In this document: piece after piece, positions 1 through 5,840 of the stretch
How positions within the stretch are numbered: the first letter of the stretch is position 1
How the letters are laid out: each line of letters starts with the position of its first letter
Assembly (NCBI GenBank): GCA_045536155.1
Contig: JAZSMZ010000047.1
Coordinates: forward strand, 1-5,845
Source of the DNA: JAZQNC01 sp045536155
GTDB lineage: Bacteria; Bacillota; Clostridia; Oscillospirales; CAG-272
Direction: 5' to 3'
Length of the DNA: 5,845 bases
Position numbers and translations under genes: made by a program
Notes under the pieces: model-generated
What the model was told of the DNA's origin: nothing
Databases searched by the model: none
Seen by the model: the letters and a program-made list of their open reading frames with translations, nothing else

Positions 1-14
1 TTATATACACATTA

Positions 15-43
15 TTGCATTTTAAATTTAAATATATTATAAT
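15..43 (+). promoter_or_regulatory. Sigma-A-type promoter of the helicase gene
   Basis: A -35 box TTGCAT (15-20) and a perfect -10 box TATAAT (38-43) are separated by exactly 17 bases in very AT-rich DNA. Transcription would start near 50, giving an untranslated leader of about 60 bases before the helicase start. No obvious operator or riboswitch is visible in that leader. Confidence 0.7.
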
Positions 44-102
44 ATTCTTGAGAAATTTTAGTCTTAAATATCCCGATGACACTGTAAACCAAACTATAAT
101 TT

Positions 103-107
103 GGAGG
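103..107 (+). promoter_or_regulatory. Ribosome binding site deciding the helicase start
   Basis: GGAGG lies five bases upstream of the ATG at 113. A TTG at 101 opens the same frame, but it overlaps this site and so cannot be served by it. A second ATG at 122 would be 14 bases away, which is too far. The site therefore supports 113 as the true start. Confidence 0.8.
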
Positions 108-112
108 ATAAA

Positions 113-2551
113 ATGGATAAAATGAGCAATGATATCCGTGCACGCTTTATAAATGCCAAAAGAGCGCTTTTTGACCGCTATTATTCATCGCTTAATGAAC
201 AGCAGCGCCGGGCAATATATACTGTAAACGGTCCCCTTCTCGTTCTTGCGGGAGCAGGAAGCGGAAAAACAACTGTGTTGACCAAACGTATTGCTCATAT
301 TATCAAATTCGGCGACTCGTATTATTCTGACAGAGTACCTGAAACCGTCGGAGAAAGTGAAATTTCTGAGCTTGTATCGGCGCTTGATTACTCAAGAGAA
401 GACATGGAACGTGTGCTCTCGCAGTATGCAGTTGATCCCTGCCCTCCGTGGGCGATCTTGAGCATCACTTTTACAAACAAAGCTGCTACGGAGATGAAAA
501 ACAGGCTTGCTGATACAGTTGGCGTTTTGCCTTCGGGTGATTCTTCCGAAGATATAAAAGCAGGCACATTCCACTCGATGTGTATGCGTTTCTTGCGTAA
601 ATTTACTGCCGAAGCAGGCTTGAAATCGGGATTTACAATATACGATACCGATGATTCCAAGAGAGTTGTTAGCCATATCATGAAGGATCTTGGAATTGAC
701 GAGAAGATGCTCTCACCCCGTACGGTTCTCTATGAGATCAGCCGTGCTAAAGACAAGCTCATCTCTCCCGAAGAGTATGCCGCACGTGAGCATGGCGACG
801 TTAATAAGCGCAATGTTGCAAAAATTTATCAGCAATATCAGCTTAAGCTCAACGAATCAAATGTTCTTGACTTTGATGATATTATAATGCGCACCGTACA
901 GCTTTTGAGAAACTGCCGCGAAGCGTATGACTATTATAACCATATATTCAAATACGTTTGTGTTGACGAGTATCAGGATACAAATGAAGCACAGTTTGAG
1001 CTTATTTTGCTTCTCTCGGCCTTGCATAAGAACTTGATGGTCGTTGGCGACGATGACCAGAGCATTTACAAATTCAGAGGTGCTCGCATTGAAAACATTC
1101 TGACCTTTGACCGTGCTTTGCCCGACGTCGAGGTGGTTAAATTGGAACAGAATTACCGATCCACTCAGAATATTTTAAGCGCAGCAAATGCTGTTATTGC
1201 AAACAACCTTGGACGTCACGGCAAGGAGCTTTATACCGACCGAGGCGACGGTGAAAAGATAACAATCAAGAAGCTTGACAGCCAGAATGAAGAAGCTAGA
1301 TATATTATCAATCGCATTGCGGAGCAATCTATAAAGGAAAAGCGCAAGTTTAACGATTTTGCTATTCTATACAGAATTAACGCGCAGTCTAACAGCCTTG
1401 AGCAGGTATTTGCCAAGAGCGGTATTCCCTACCGTGTTCTCGGCGGGCTTAGATTCTATGAACGTAAAGAAATCAAGGATATAATTGCTTATCTTTGCGT
1501 AATTAACAACCACGGTGATAATTTAAGACTTCGCCGTATTATAAACGAGCCAAAGCGCAAGATCGGCGAAACAACCGTCAATGCACTTGAAACCCTCGCT
1601 TCATATGAAAACCTCTCGATGTTTGAGGTGATGGAAAGATCCGATGAATTCACGGCTATAGCTAAGTTCGCGCCGAAATTAAAGGAGTTTGCTTCTCTTA
1701 TTAACAGTCTGGCAGATATTTCAAAAAGCGAGAGCTTGCCTGTGCTGATCGAAAAGACCATTGAGCTTACTGGATACCGTCGAATGCTTCTGGAAGCCGG
1801 CGAGCAAGAGATCGACCGTCTTGAAAATGTACAGGAGCTTGTTTCGAATGCTGTTGAATTCGTTGAGCGAACAGATGATCCTTCTCTTGAAGGATTTTTG
1901 GAAGAAATCTCTCTGATATCCGATATCGACAACTATGACGAAAGCAATGATGCTGTTTCGCTCATGACTATCCACTCCGCTAAGGGGCTTGAATTCCCTG
2001 TTGTATTCCTGCCCGGATTTGAGGACGGTATCTTCCCGGGAATGCAGGCGATACTCAATCCCGACGAGCTTGAAGAAGAGCGCAGACTTGCTTACGTTGC
2101 GATAACAAGAGCAAAGGACAGACTGTATTTGACGCATACCCGCGAGCGTCTTCTTTACGGCAGAACGCAGTTTAATCATCCGTCGCGATTCCTTCGTGAA
2201 ATTCCCGATGATTATATCGACAGCGATTATTTAAAACGCCGTCGCGAGGCTTCCGAGGCACGCGCGGAGAACAAAGACAGTTCAGGAGATTCCCAAAGTG
2301 AGCGCACCCGCAAGACTGTTATTTCAAAAGAGTTCTTTAAAAAGGCCGACTCTGTTTCCGATATCGGCAAGAAGTATTCGTTGTCTTCATTTAAAGAGGG
2401 AGATGTTGTTATTCACGCGAACTTCGGACGTGGTGAGATCATTGCAGCTCGCCCGATGGGCGCCGATATCCTTTATGAAATTTGCTTTGATACAGCAGGT
2501 ACCAAAAAGCTTATGGCTACCTACGCAAAGCTTAAAAGAATTGATGAATAA
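113..2551 (+). CDS. pcrA: ATP-dependent 3'-5' DNA helicase, PcrA/UvrD family
   Basis: This is an 812-residue superfamily 1A helicase that unwinds DNA using ATP in repair, replication restart and transcription-coupled repair in the cytoplasm. Visible motifs, in order: Q motif LNEQQ (about 27), Walker A GAGSGKT (47-53), motif Ia TFTNKAATEM, motif Ib GTFHSMC, Walker B DEYQDT (285-290), motif III GDDDQSIYKFRGA (from 312), motif IV QNYRST (from 346), motif V TIHSAKGLEF (His about 621) and motif VI RRLAYVAITRAKDR (from 657). The last 53 residues (760-812) match the Tudor-like tail that in PcrA contacts RNA polymerase (FGRGEI ... KKLMATYAKLKRI). Compared with my memory of Bacillus PcrA (about 740 residues), the protein is longer, mainly through about 18 extra N-terminal residues and an insertion of about 40 residues (66-108) between motifs I and Ia. 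PcrA is favoured over Rep or AddA because of the length and the tail. Confidence 0.93.
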   Translation: MDKMSNDIRARFINAKRALFDRYYSSLNEQQRRAIYTVNGPLLVLAGAGSGKTTVLTKRIAHIIKFGDSYYSDRVPETVGESEISELVSALDYSREDMERVLSQYAVDPCPPWAILSITFTNKAATEMKNRLADTVGVLPSGDSSEDIKAGTFHSMCMRFLRKFTAEAGLKSGFTIYDTDDSKRVVSHIMKDLGIDEKMLSPRTVLYEISRAKDKLISPEEYAAREHGDVNKRNVAKIYQQYQLKLNESNVLDFDDIIMRTVQLLRNCREAYDYYNHIFKYVCVDEYQDTNEAQFELILLLSALHKNLMVVGDDDQSIYKFRGARIENILTFDRALPDVEVVKLEQNYRSTQNILSAANAVIANNLGRHGKELYTDRGDGEKITIKKLDSQNEEARYIINRIAEQSIKEKRKFNDFAILYRINAQSNSLEQVFAKSGIPYRVLGGLRFYERKEIKDIIAYLCVINNHGDNLRLRRIINEPKRKIGETTVNALETLASYENLSMFEVMERSDEFTAIAKFAPKLKEFASLINSLADISKSESLPVLIEKTIELTGYRRMLLEAGEQEIDRLENVQELVSNAVEFVERTDDPSLEGFLEEISLISDIDNYDESNDAVSLMTIHSAKGLEFPVVFLPGFEDGIFPGMQAILNPDELEEERRLAYVAITRAKDRLYLTHTRERLLYGRTQFNHPSRFLREIPDDYIDSDYLKRRREASEARAENKDSSGDSQSERTRKTVISKEFFKKADSVSDIGKKYSLSSFKEGDVVIHANFGRGEIIAARPMGADILYEICFDTAGTKKLMATYAKLKRIDE

Positions 2552-2557
2552 AAAAGC

Positions 2558-2585
2558 TCAAGAGCCGTTATATCACGGCTCTTGA
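2558..2585 (+). terminator. Strong hairpin with a weak T-tract between helicase and hydrolase genes
   Basis: A perfect 11-bp stem TCAAGAGCCGT/ACGGCTCTTGA closes a 6-base loop (2569-2574), seven bases after the helicase stop. On the plus strand only TTT then GGTAAG follows, so it would be an inefficient intrinsic terminator. Read on the minus strand the same stem is followed by GCTTTTTTA, a much better tract, although no minus-strand gene runs into it here. It may act as a leaky terminator or as an mRNA 3'-end stabiliser. It ends only 12 bases before the next start codon, so it could also influence ribosome access there. Confidence 0.55.
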
Positions 2586-2597
2586 TTTGGTAAGACT

Positions 2598-3452
2598 ATG
2601 ATAAATAAGATTAGCAATTATTTTAAAGCTTTGGGGCAAAATGTTTTCGATATGGCGATGTTTAATGACGGTGAATACACATATGCTACCGTGAACAATG
2701 CGTGCAAGTGTCAAAACTCGTATTCAATATCAAAAAGCATCATTTCTATCGCTGTAGGAATTGCGCAAAGTGAAGGTTATTTGTCGTTAGATGATCACAT
2801 CATAAAATATTTCAGCTCGGATTTGCCTGAGATATACGATGAAAGAATCAAATATGTAACCATCAGACACCTTTTAACAATGTCAATGGGCCATGGAGAG
2901 GGTTATTTGTTTGAAGGCGACAGATATACTTACGATGAAAAGAATTGGCTTAAGTTATGTCTGTCAAAGCCGCTTGAATATAACCCCGGCGAAAGATTTG
3001 TCTATTCAAATTCCTGCTATTATCTCTTGTCATGCCTTTTGCATAAAGCGACCGGGATAGATTCTCTTGAGTATATTGCAAATAAGATATTCTCGCCGTT
3101 GTTGATTGATAGCTATGCGTGGGAGCGATGTCCGCGCGGCGAAATTATAGGCGCAACGGGACTGTACATATCAAGTGCAGATCTGTTGAAAATCGGTGTT
3201 ATGTGTCTTGACGGCGGTAAGGCGCCGAACGGCAGCATAATAATCGATTTTACATACTTGTCTGAAGCAACAAAAATTCAAGCTCCGAAAGCAAAATACG
3301 GATACGGCTTTTGGATAGGCAACGATTGCTATAAAGCTGTTGGAAGTCACTCGCAGACCATCGACGTATACCCCCAACGCAGAATTGTTTTTGCTGCGCA
3401 TGCTTATGAAGATAACATAAAGTATGAAGAAATATTAAAACAAGTTTTATAA
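2598..3452 (+). CDS. Serine hydrolase, class C beta-lactamase/PBP-like family
   Basis: This 284-residue protein belongs to the beta-lactamase-like serine hydrolases (esterase, peptidase or transpeptidase-type fold). The nucleophile motif SxxK is S43-I-S-K46, the second motif is Y136-S-N138, and the region G249-S-H251-S-Q253 sits where the KTG/HxG motif is expected. Other family hallmarks are IRHLLTMSMG (89-98), GERFVYSN, GATGLYISSADLLKIG (185-200) and YGYGFWIG (234-241). There is no signal peptide, and about eight cysteines occur, including C36-x-C38, so it is probably cytoplasmic rather than a secreted beta-lactamase. At 284 residues it is at the short end of the family. The substrate cannot be read from the sequence and nothing shows antibiotic resistance. 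The start ATG has only a weak ribosome binding site (GGTAAG, 2589-2594) and lies 46 bases after the helicase stop, so cotranscription through the hairpin is likely. Confidence 0.85.
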   Translation: MINKISNYFKALGQNVFDMAMFNDGEYTYATVNNACKCQNSYSISKSIISIAVGIAQSEGYLSLDDHIIKYFSSDLPEIYDERIKYVTIRHLLTMSMGHGEGYLFEGDRYTYDEKNWLKLCLSKPLEYNPGERFVYSNSCYYLLSCLLHKATGIDSLEYIANKIFSPLLIDSYAWERCPRGEIIGATGLYISSADLLKIGVMCLDGGKAPNGSIIIDFTYLSEATKIQAPKAKYGYGFWIGNDCYKAVGSHSQTIDVYPQRRIVFAAHAYEDNIKYEEILKQVL

Positions 3453-3455
3453 AAT

Positions 3456-3486
3456 AAAAAAGGAGCAGATTTTCTGCTCCTTTTTT
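3456..3486. terminator. Bidirectional intrinsic terminator between converging genes
   Basis: AAAAAAGGAGCAGA pairs perfectly with TCTGCTCCTTTTTT (14 bp, the outer A:T pairs supplying U-tracts on either strand) around a TTT loop at 3470-3472. It sits four bases after the hydrolase stop and about 25 bases beyond the rpmA stop on the opposite strand, so one element can end both transcripts. Confidence 0.9.
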
Positions 3487-3510
3487 ATGAAATAGAATGT
3501 CAATTAGCAA

Positions 3511-3789
3511 TTAGTCGGCGTAAACAGATACCTGCTTGCGGCCATTAGCTATGTGCTCGAACTTAACCTTGCCCTCGATAAGAGCGAAGATTGTGTCATC
3601 CTTGCCGAGACCGACATTGTTGCCGGGACGGATATGAGTTCCGCGCTGACGAAGAATGATATTGCCGGGAATAACCTTCTGACCGTCTGCCTTCTTGACA
3701 CCAAGTCGTTTGGATTCGCTGTCGCGACCGTTCTTGGTTGAACCAACACCCTTTTTATGTGCAAAGAACTGTAAGCTGATTCTTAACAT
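3511..3789 (-). CDS. rpmA: 50S ribosomal protein L27, with cleavable N-terminal extension
   Basis: This 92-residue protein is large-subunit ribosomal protein L27, whose N-terminal tail reaches towards the peptidyl transferase centre. The N-terminus MLRISLQFF followed by AHKKGVGSTKNGRDSES is the Firmicute form: the first nine residues are a prepeptide cut after Phe9 by the protease Prp, exposing Ala10. The core motifs GNIILRQRGTHIRPGNNVGLGKDDTIFA are typical. The ATG at 3789 is preferred because GGAGG lies ten bases upstream; a TTG 24 bases further upstream would place that ribosome binding site inside the gene and add residues foreign to the family. It is the last gene of rplU-prp-rpmA, 27 bases after prp, and is followed by the shared terminator. 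The obg gene that often comes next is absent. Confidence 0.97.
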   Translation of the reverse strand: MLRISLQFFAHKKGVGSTKNGRDSESKRLGVKKADGQKVIPGNIILRQRGTHIRPGNNVGLGKDDTIFALIEGKVKFEHIANGRKQVSVYAD

Positions 3790-3799
3790 CGTAGAGAAA

Positions 3800-3804
3800 C
3801 CTCC
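3800..3804 (-). promoter_or_regulatory. Ribosome binding site of rpmA
   Basis: The minus strand reads GGAGG here, ten bases before the rpmA ATG. The spacing is slightly long but the match is perfect, and it excludes the in-frame upstream TTG, which precedes it by only five bases. Confidence 0.75.
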
Positions 3805-3816
3805 GTTTTTCAAATT

Positions 3817-4179
3817 TTAAAGATTGTCGTTATCCTCTTGTTCGCTAACGTCGAGGTATTCGTAGTAATCCTCGAGCATATCATTGAGCTGATAGTAATA
3901 AGCTTGCAGCAATCCCGATATGGCGAACCGTTTCTTTTCATCGCTTTCAAACTCTGGAAGCGCGCCCATGGCTCGTACAGTAATCATTGCTTTTTCTTCG
4001 TCAATTTCATACTGAACATCGCTGGCATAGGAAACCTCGATGGCGTTTACGATAAGCATAGTCATCGCCGACAGCGCCGAGCAGACTATGTCTGTACCCA
4101 TTGAGCTGTAATCGGCATGTCCGACTTCCTTAAATCCGTAATAGATGCCATCACGCTTGAAGAAAGTGATTTTAGTCAT
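3817..4179 (-). CDS. prp: Ribosomal-processing cysteine protease Prp
   Basis: This 120-residue protein of the Prp (formerly YsxB-like) family is the cysteine protease that removes the N-terminal prepeptide of L27. The conserved motif G20-H21-A22 carries the catalytic histidine, and D30-I-V-C33-S-A-L-S carries the catalytic cysteine; their spacing matches the family. The C-terminus is strongly acidic (EDYYEYLDVSEQEDNDNL), a tail I would not expect to be conserved. It lies between rplU (10-base gap) and rpmA (27-base gap), the classical position next to its substrate. Its own ribosome binding site is weak (GAGTAA, overlapping the end of rplU), so translation is probably coupled to rplU, which would keep protease levels below those of the ribosomal proteins. 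That last point is inference. Confidence 0.95.
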   Translation of the reverse strand: MTKITFFKRDGIYYGFKEVGHADYSSMGTDIVCSALSAMTMLIVNAIEVSYASDVQYEIDEEKAMITVRAMGALPEFESDEKKRFAISGLLQAYYYQLNDMLEDYYEYLDVSEQEDNDNL

Positions 4180-4189
4180 AGCAGTTTAC

Positions 4190-4501
4190 TCAGGCAATAA
4201 CCTTTTCGATCTGTACCTTGGTGTAAGGCTGACGATGACCGATCCTCTTCTTCTCGTTCTTTTTGGACTTGTACTTGAGGATGTAAATCTTTTTGCCGCG
4301 GCCGTTTTTAACAACTTTAGCGGTAACGGATGCACCTTCTACATAAGGAGCGCCGGTTTTGAAGCCACTGTCGGTGGAAGCTGCGAGAACGCGGTCAAAT
4401 GTTACGCTTTCGCCCTCAGCCACATCGAGCTTCTCGATGAAGACTACGTCGCCTTCGTTGACTTTGTACTGCTTTCCGCCTGTTTCGATAATTGCAAACA
4501 C
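4190..4501 (-). CDS. rplU: 50S ribosomal protein L21
   Basis: This 103-residue protein is L21, which binds 23S rRNA in the large ribosomal subunit. It begins (GTG)FAIIETGGKQYKVNEGDVVFIEKL and ends with KKNEKKRIGHRQPYTKVQIEKVIA, both family signatures, and its length is the usual one. The start is a GTG at 4501, preceded by AGAGAGG (4510-4516) eight bases upstream. The reading frame stays open for 28 more codons upstream, but those fall within the leader RNA and resemble no L21 extension, so they are excluded. It is first in the rplU-prp-rpmA operon, and promoter and leader lie directly upstream. Confidence 0.97.
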   Translation of the reverse strand: MFAIIETGGKQYKVNEGDVVFIEKLDVAEGESVTFDRVLAASTDSGFKTGAPYVEGASVTAKVVKNGRGKKIYILKYKSKKNEKKRIGHRQPYTKVQIEKVIA

Positions 4502-4612
4502 GAAAAGCACCTCTCTTTCATACCGGGAATTTAACCCGAAGACTCGCTGCGATGGGGAAAGCGCCCAAATGTTAATTTTAGACACAAATTTAAGAGCCCC
4601 AGAACATGCGGC
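4502..4612 (-). ncRNA. Structured 5' leader of rplU, probable L21 leader
   Basis: The leader of about 110 nt, from the predicted transcription start to the rplU GTG, is structured. One long-range stem pairs UGGGG (4597-4601) with CCCCA (4553-4557). It encloses an A/U stem of UUAA-UUU with AAA-UUAA around a GUGUCU loop (about 4574-4593). A second hairpin, CGGG-UUAAAUU-CCCG (4524-4538), stands just before the ribosome binding site. Position and layout agree with the Firmicute L21 leader family (Rfam L21_leader), which is thought to allow autoregulation by ribosomal protein. I matched it by context and hand-drawn pairing only; a covariance-model search would settle it. Confidence 0.6.
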
Positions 4613-4618
4613 GTTGCT

Positions 4619-4647
4619 ATTCTAACATATAAATATAATATTGTCAA
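4619..4647 (-). promoter_or_regulatory. Promoter of the rplU-prp-rpmA operon
   Basis: On the minus strand a perfect -35 TTGACA (4642-4647) is followed after 17 bases by -10 TAGAAT (4619-4624), five of six matches to consensus. Transcription would start near 4612. Such a strong promoter suits a ribosomal protein operon. No terminator is visible between it and the upstream minus-strand gene, so some read-through may add to it. Confidence 0.85.
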
Positions 4648-4685
4648 TCGTGTTAACAATAATTTTACACATTTTTTGTTAAATA

Positions 4686-5636
4686 TTACTCTTTTCTATT
4701 CTTTGTCTTTGTGCTATTTACCATGTTTGAGTTTCGAATGGCTTCGATCTCTTCCCTCTTTTTCTTGTCTTTGATCTTCTGCGAATATATTTTAATAAAT
4801 ATAATTGCACTTACAAGCACTATGATTCCAATTACCAAAACATAGTCAACCCATATCTTAACACCTGAGCCGAAAAGCACTGATTTTGTGTAATGCTCAA
4901 CATTTCCGCTTGTGGATATCATAAATTCGTTGTTGTATTTATCGATTAAACCGCCGTTTGATGATATATCCATTTTGTTAAGCTCAATTCTTCCCTTTTG
5001 GGAAACAAGAGCGGGACTTTTTGCGTTTATATCGATATCAGAGTCGGAGATAAGCAGATCGTTTGTTGCTGTTATTGGAGAATCCGACTTGATTGCAGCA
5101 TTATTAATGGCAATATTCCATCCAACAATGCCTTTGTTGTTTGATTGGATATTAATCTTACAATCCGCAATTGACAACGGGATGTGCTCTGAACAAATAG
5201 CGCTGTTCCCTGTATTGAGGTTATAATTTCCGCTAACGATCTTAACGCTTTTTCTGTTGTTTGTTGTGTTGATAAATAGTCCCATATCGTCGGAGGCAAG
5301 TGTGAGTGATCCATCGCCTTTAAATGTAGTATTACCCACACATTGTATAGCGGCGTGAGATGCCTTGATATAATTGTCACCAACCAAAATTACAGTGGCG
5401 TTATCTGGCAAACGTAGTCCGTAAAGATCATCTGTGTCTATGTTTAAATTTGTTAATGTGAGTGTGCGGTACTTATTGTCCCAAAAGTACCCTGCGCCCG
5501 ATTCATTTTTTATTACATTTATCAGATTTACACTTGAATTCGAGGTAGATGAAGACGCATGAGCTATCATTGGCACTAAAACGAGTGCTGAAAGTATTAT
5601 ACTGCATAAAATGAATTTGTATATTCTGTTTCTCAT
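4686..5636 (-). CDS. Exported, membrane-anchored beta-helix-like protein of unknown function
   Basis: This 316-residue protein has three parts. Residues 1-27 form a signal peptide (MRNR, a hydrophobic stretch, then A25-H-A27 before Ser28). Residues about 28-261 form an extracellular domain rich in Asn, Ser, Ile and Asp. It opens with GYFWDNKYRTLTLTNLNI (49-66) and GLRLPDNATVILVGDNYI (73-90), then continues with irregular repeats of short beta-strand-like segments (TFKGDGSLTLAS, VKIVSGNYNLN, LSIADCKINIQS, LLISDSDIDINA, IELNKMDISS), as in right-handed parallel beta-helices. Residues about 262-284 are a transmembrane helix, followed by a 32-residue basic cytoplasmic tail (SQKIKDKKKREE ... NRKE). 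The WD-x-TLTL module occurs in clostridial surface proteins, some described as carbohydrate-binding, but I cannot assign a ligand. No LPXTG motif or catalytic signature is seen. The ATG has a GGCGG ribosome binding site six bases upstream. It is monocistronic as far as can be judged. Confidence 0.8.
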   Translation of the reverse strand: MRNRIYKFILCSIILSALVLVPMIAHASSSTSNSSVNLINVIKNESGAGYFWDNKYRTLTLTNLNIDTDDLYGLRLPDNATVILVGDNYIKASHAAIQCVGNTTFKGDGSLTLASDDMGLFINTTNNRKSVKIVSGNYNLNTGNSAICSEHIPLSIADCKINIQSNNKGIVGWNIAINNAAIKSDSPITATNDLLISDSDIDINAKSPALVSQKGRIELNKMDISSNGGLIDKYNNEFMISTSGNVEHYTKSVLFGSGVKIWVDYVLVIGIIVLVSAIIFIKIYSQKIKDKKKREEIEAIRNSNMVNSTKTKNRKE

Positions 5637-5659
5637 ATATTTACCGCCGGAAAATTATT

Positions 5660-5689
5660 TGTATAGTAAATTTTATCATTTTTTGTTAT
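5660..5689 (-). promoter_or_regulatory. Possible weak promoter of the membrane protein gene
   Basis: On the minus strand ATAACA (5684-5689) and TATACA (5660-5665) are 18 bases apart, each matching four of six consensus positions. It would give a leader of only about 17 bases, just enough for the GGCGG ribosome binding site. The surrounding DNA is so AT-rich that several other weak pairings are possible, so this is tentative. Confidence 0.3.
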
Positions 5690-5769
5690 TTCAGTTGTTA
5701 ACTACGCGTGAATTATTGTTAAGATTAATGCGTTATATGATATTTTTAAAAAATTATTCCAAATAGGTA

Positions 5770-5798
5770 TTGACATAAAGTGTTTTTTATTGTATAAT
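5770..5798 (+). promoter_or_regulatory. Perfect-consensus sigma-A promoter for a gene beyond the window
   Basis: TTGACA (5770-5775) and TATAAT (5793-5798) are both exact consensus boxes and are spaced by 17 bases. Transcription would begin near 5805. It diverges from the membrane protein gene and points off the right edge, where the expected gene must be highly expressed; its identity cannot be told from this window. Confidence 0.9.
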
Positions 5799-5814
5799 AC
5801 ACTCTGTAATTATG

Positions 5815-5840
5815 CCTCTTGCTTAGAAGCGGAGGGAGGG
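5815..5840 (+). promoter_or_regulatory. Ribosome binding site with a potential masking hairpin
   Basis: GGAGGGAGGG (5831-5840) contains two overlapping Shine-Dalgarno cores. The upstream bases CCTCTTGCT (5815-5823) can pair with AGCGGAGG (5828-5835), with one bulged T and a TAGA loop, which would cover the first core and leave the second partly free. The start codon lies just beyond the window edge. The ribosome binding site is clear; the folding is a prediction. Confidence 0.6.

Noticed and set aside
101..112. TTG at 101 as the helicase start
   Set aside because: It overlaps the GGAGG ribosome binding site that serves the ATG at 113, so the four extra residues are not supported.
1489..1932. 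147-codon open frame on the minus strand inside the helicase gene
   Set aside because: It is antisense to a strongly conserved helicase region, has a Ser/Arg-rich composition typical of a shadow frame, and has no ribosome binding site or family resemblance that I can see.
4145..4534. 129-codon plus-strand frame across prp and rplU
   Set aside because: It is the complement of the unmistakable rplU and prp genes and encodes no recognisable domain.
4502..4585. 28-codon upstream extension of L21 starting at a GTG
   Set aside because: The residues resemble no L21 N-terminus, the region is leader RNA, and the GTG at 4501 has its own ribosome binding site and gives the family's standard length.
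4653..4682. Inverted repeat TTAACAA...TTGTTAA as a terminator or operator near the rplU promoter
   Set aside because: The stem is only seven A/T-rich pairs with a 16-base loop and no T-tract after it. The same heptamer also occurs inside genes (for example 1503-1509 and 2874-2880), so chance is likely.
5695..5722. Two direct TTGTTAA copies 21 bases apart upstream of the membrane protein gene
   Set aside because: The two-helical-turn spacing is suggestive of an operator pair, but the heptamer is common in this AT-rich window and the flanking bases do not match.
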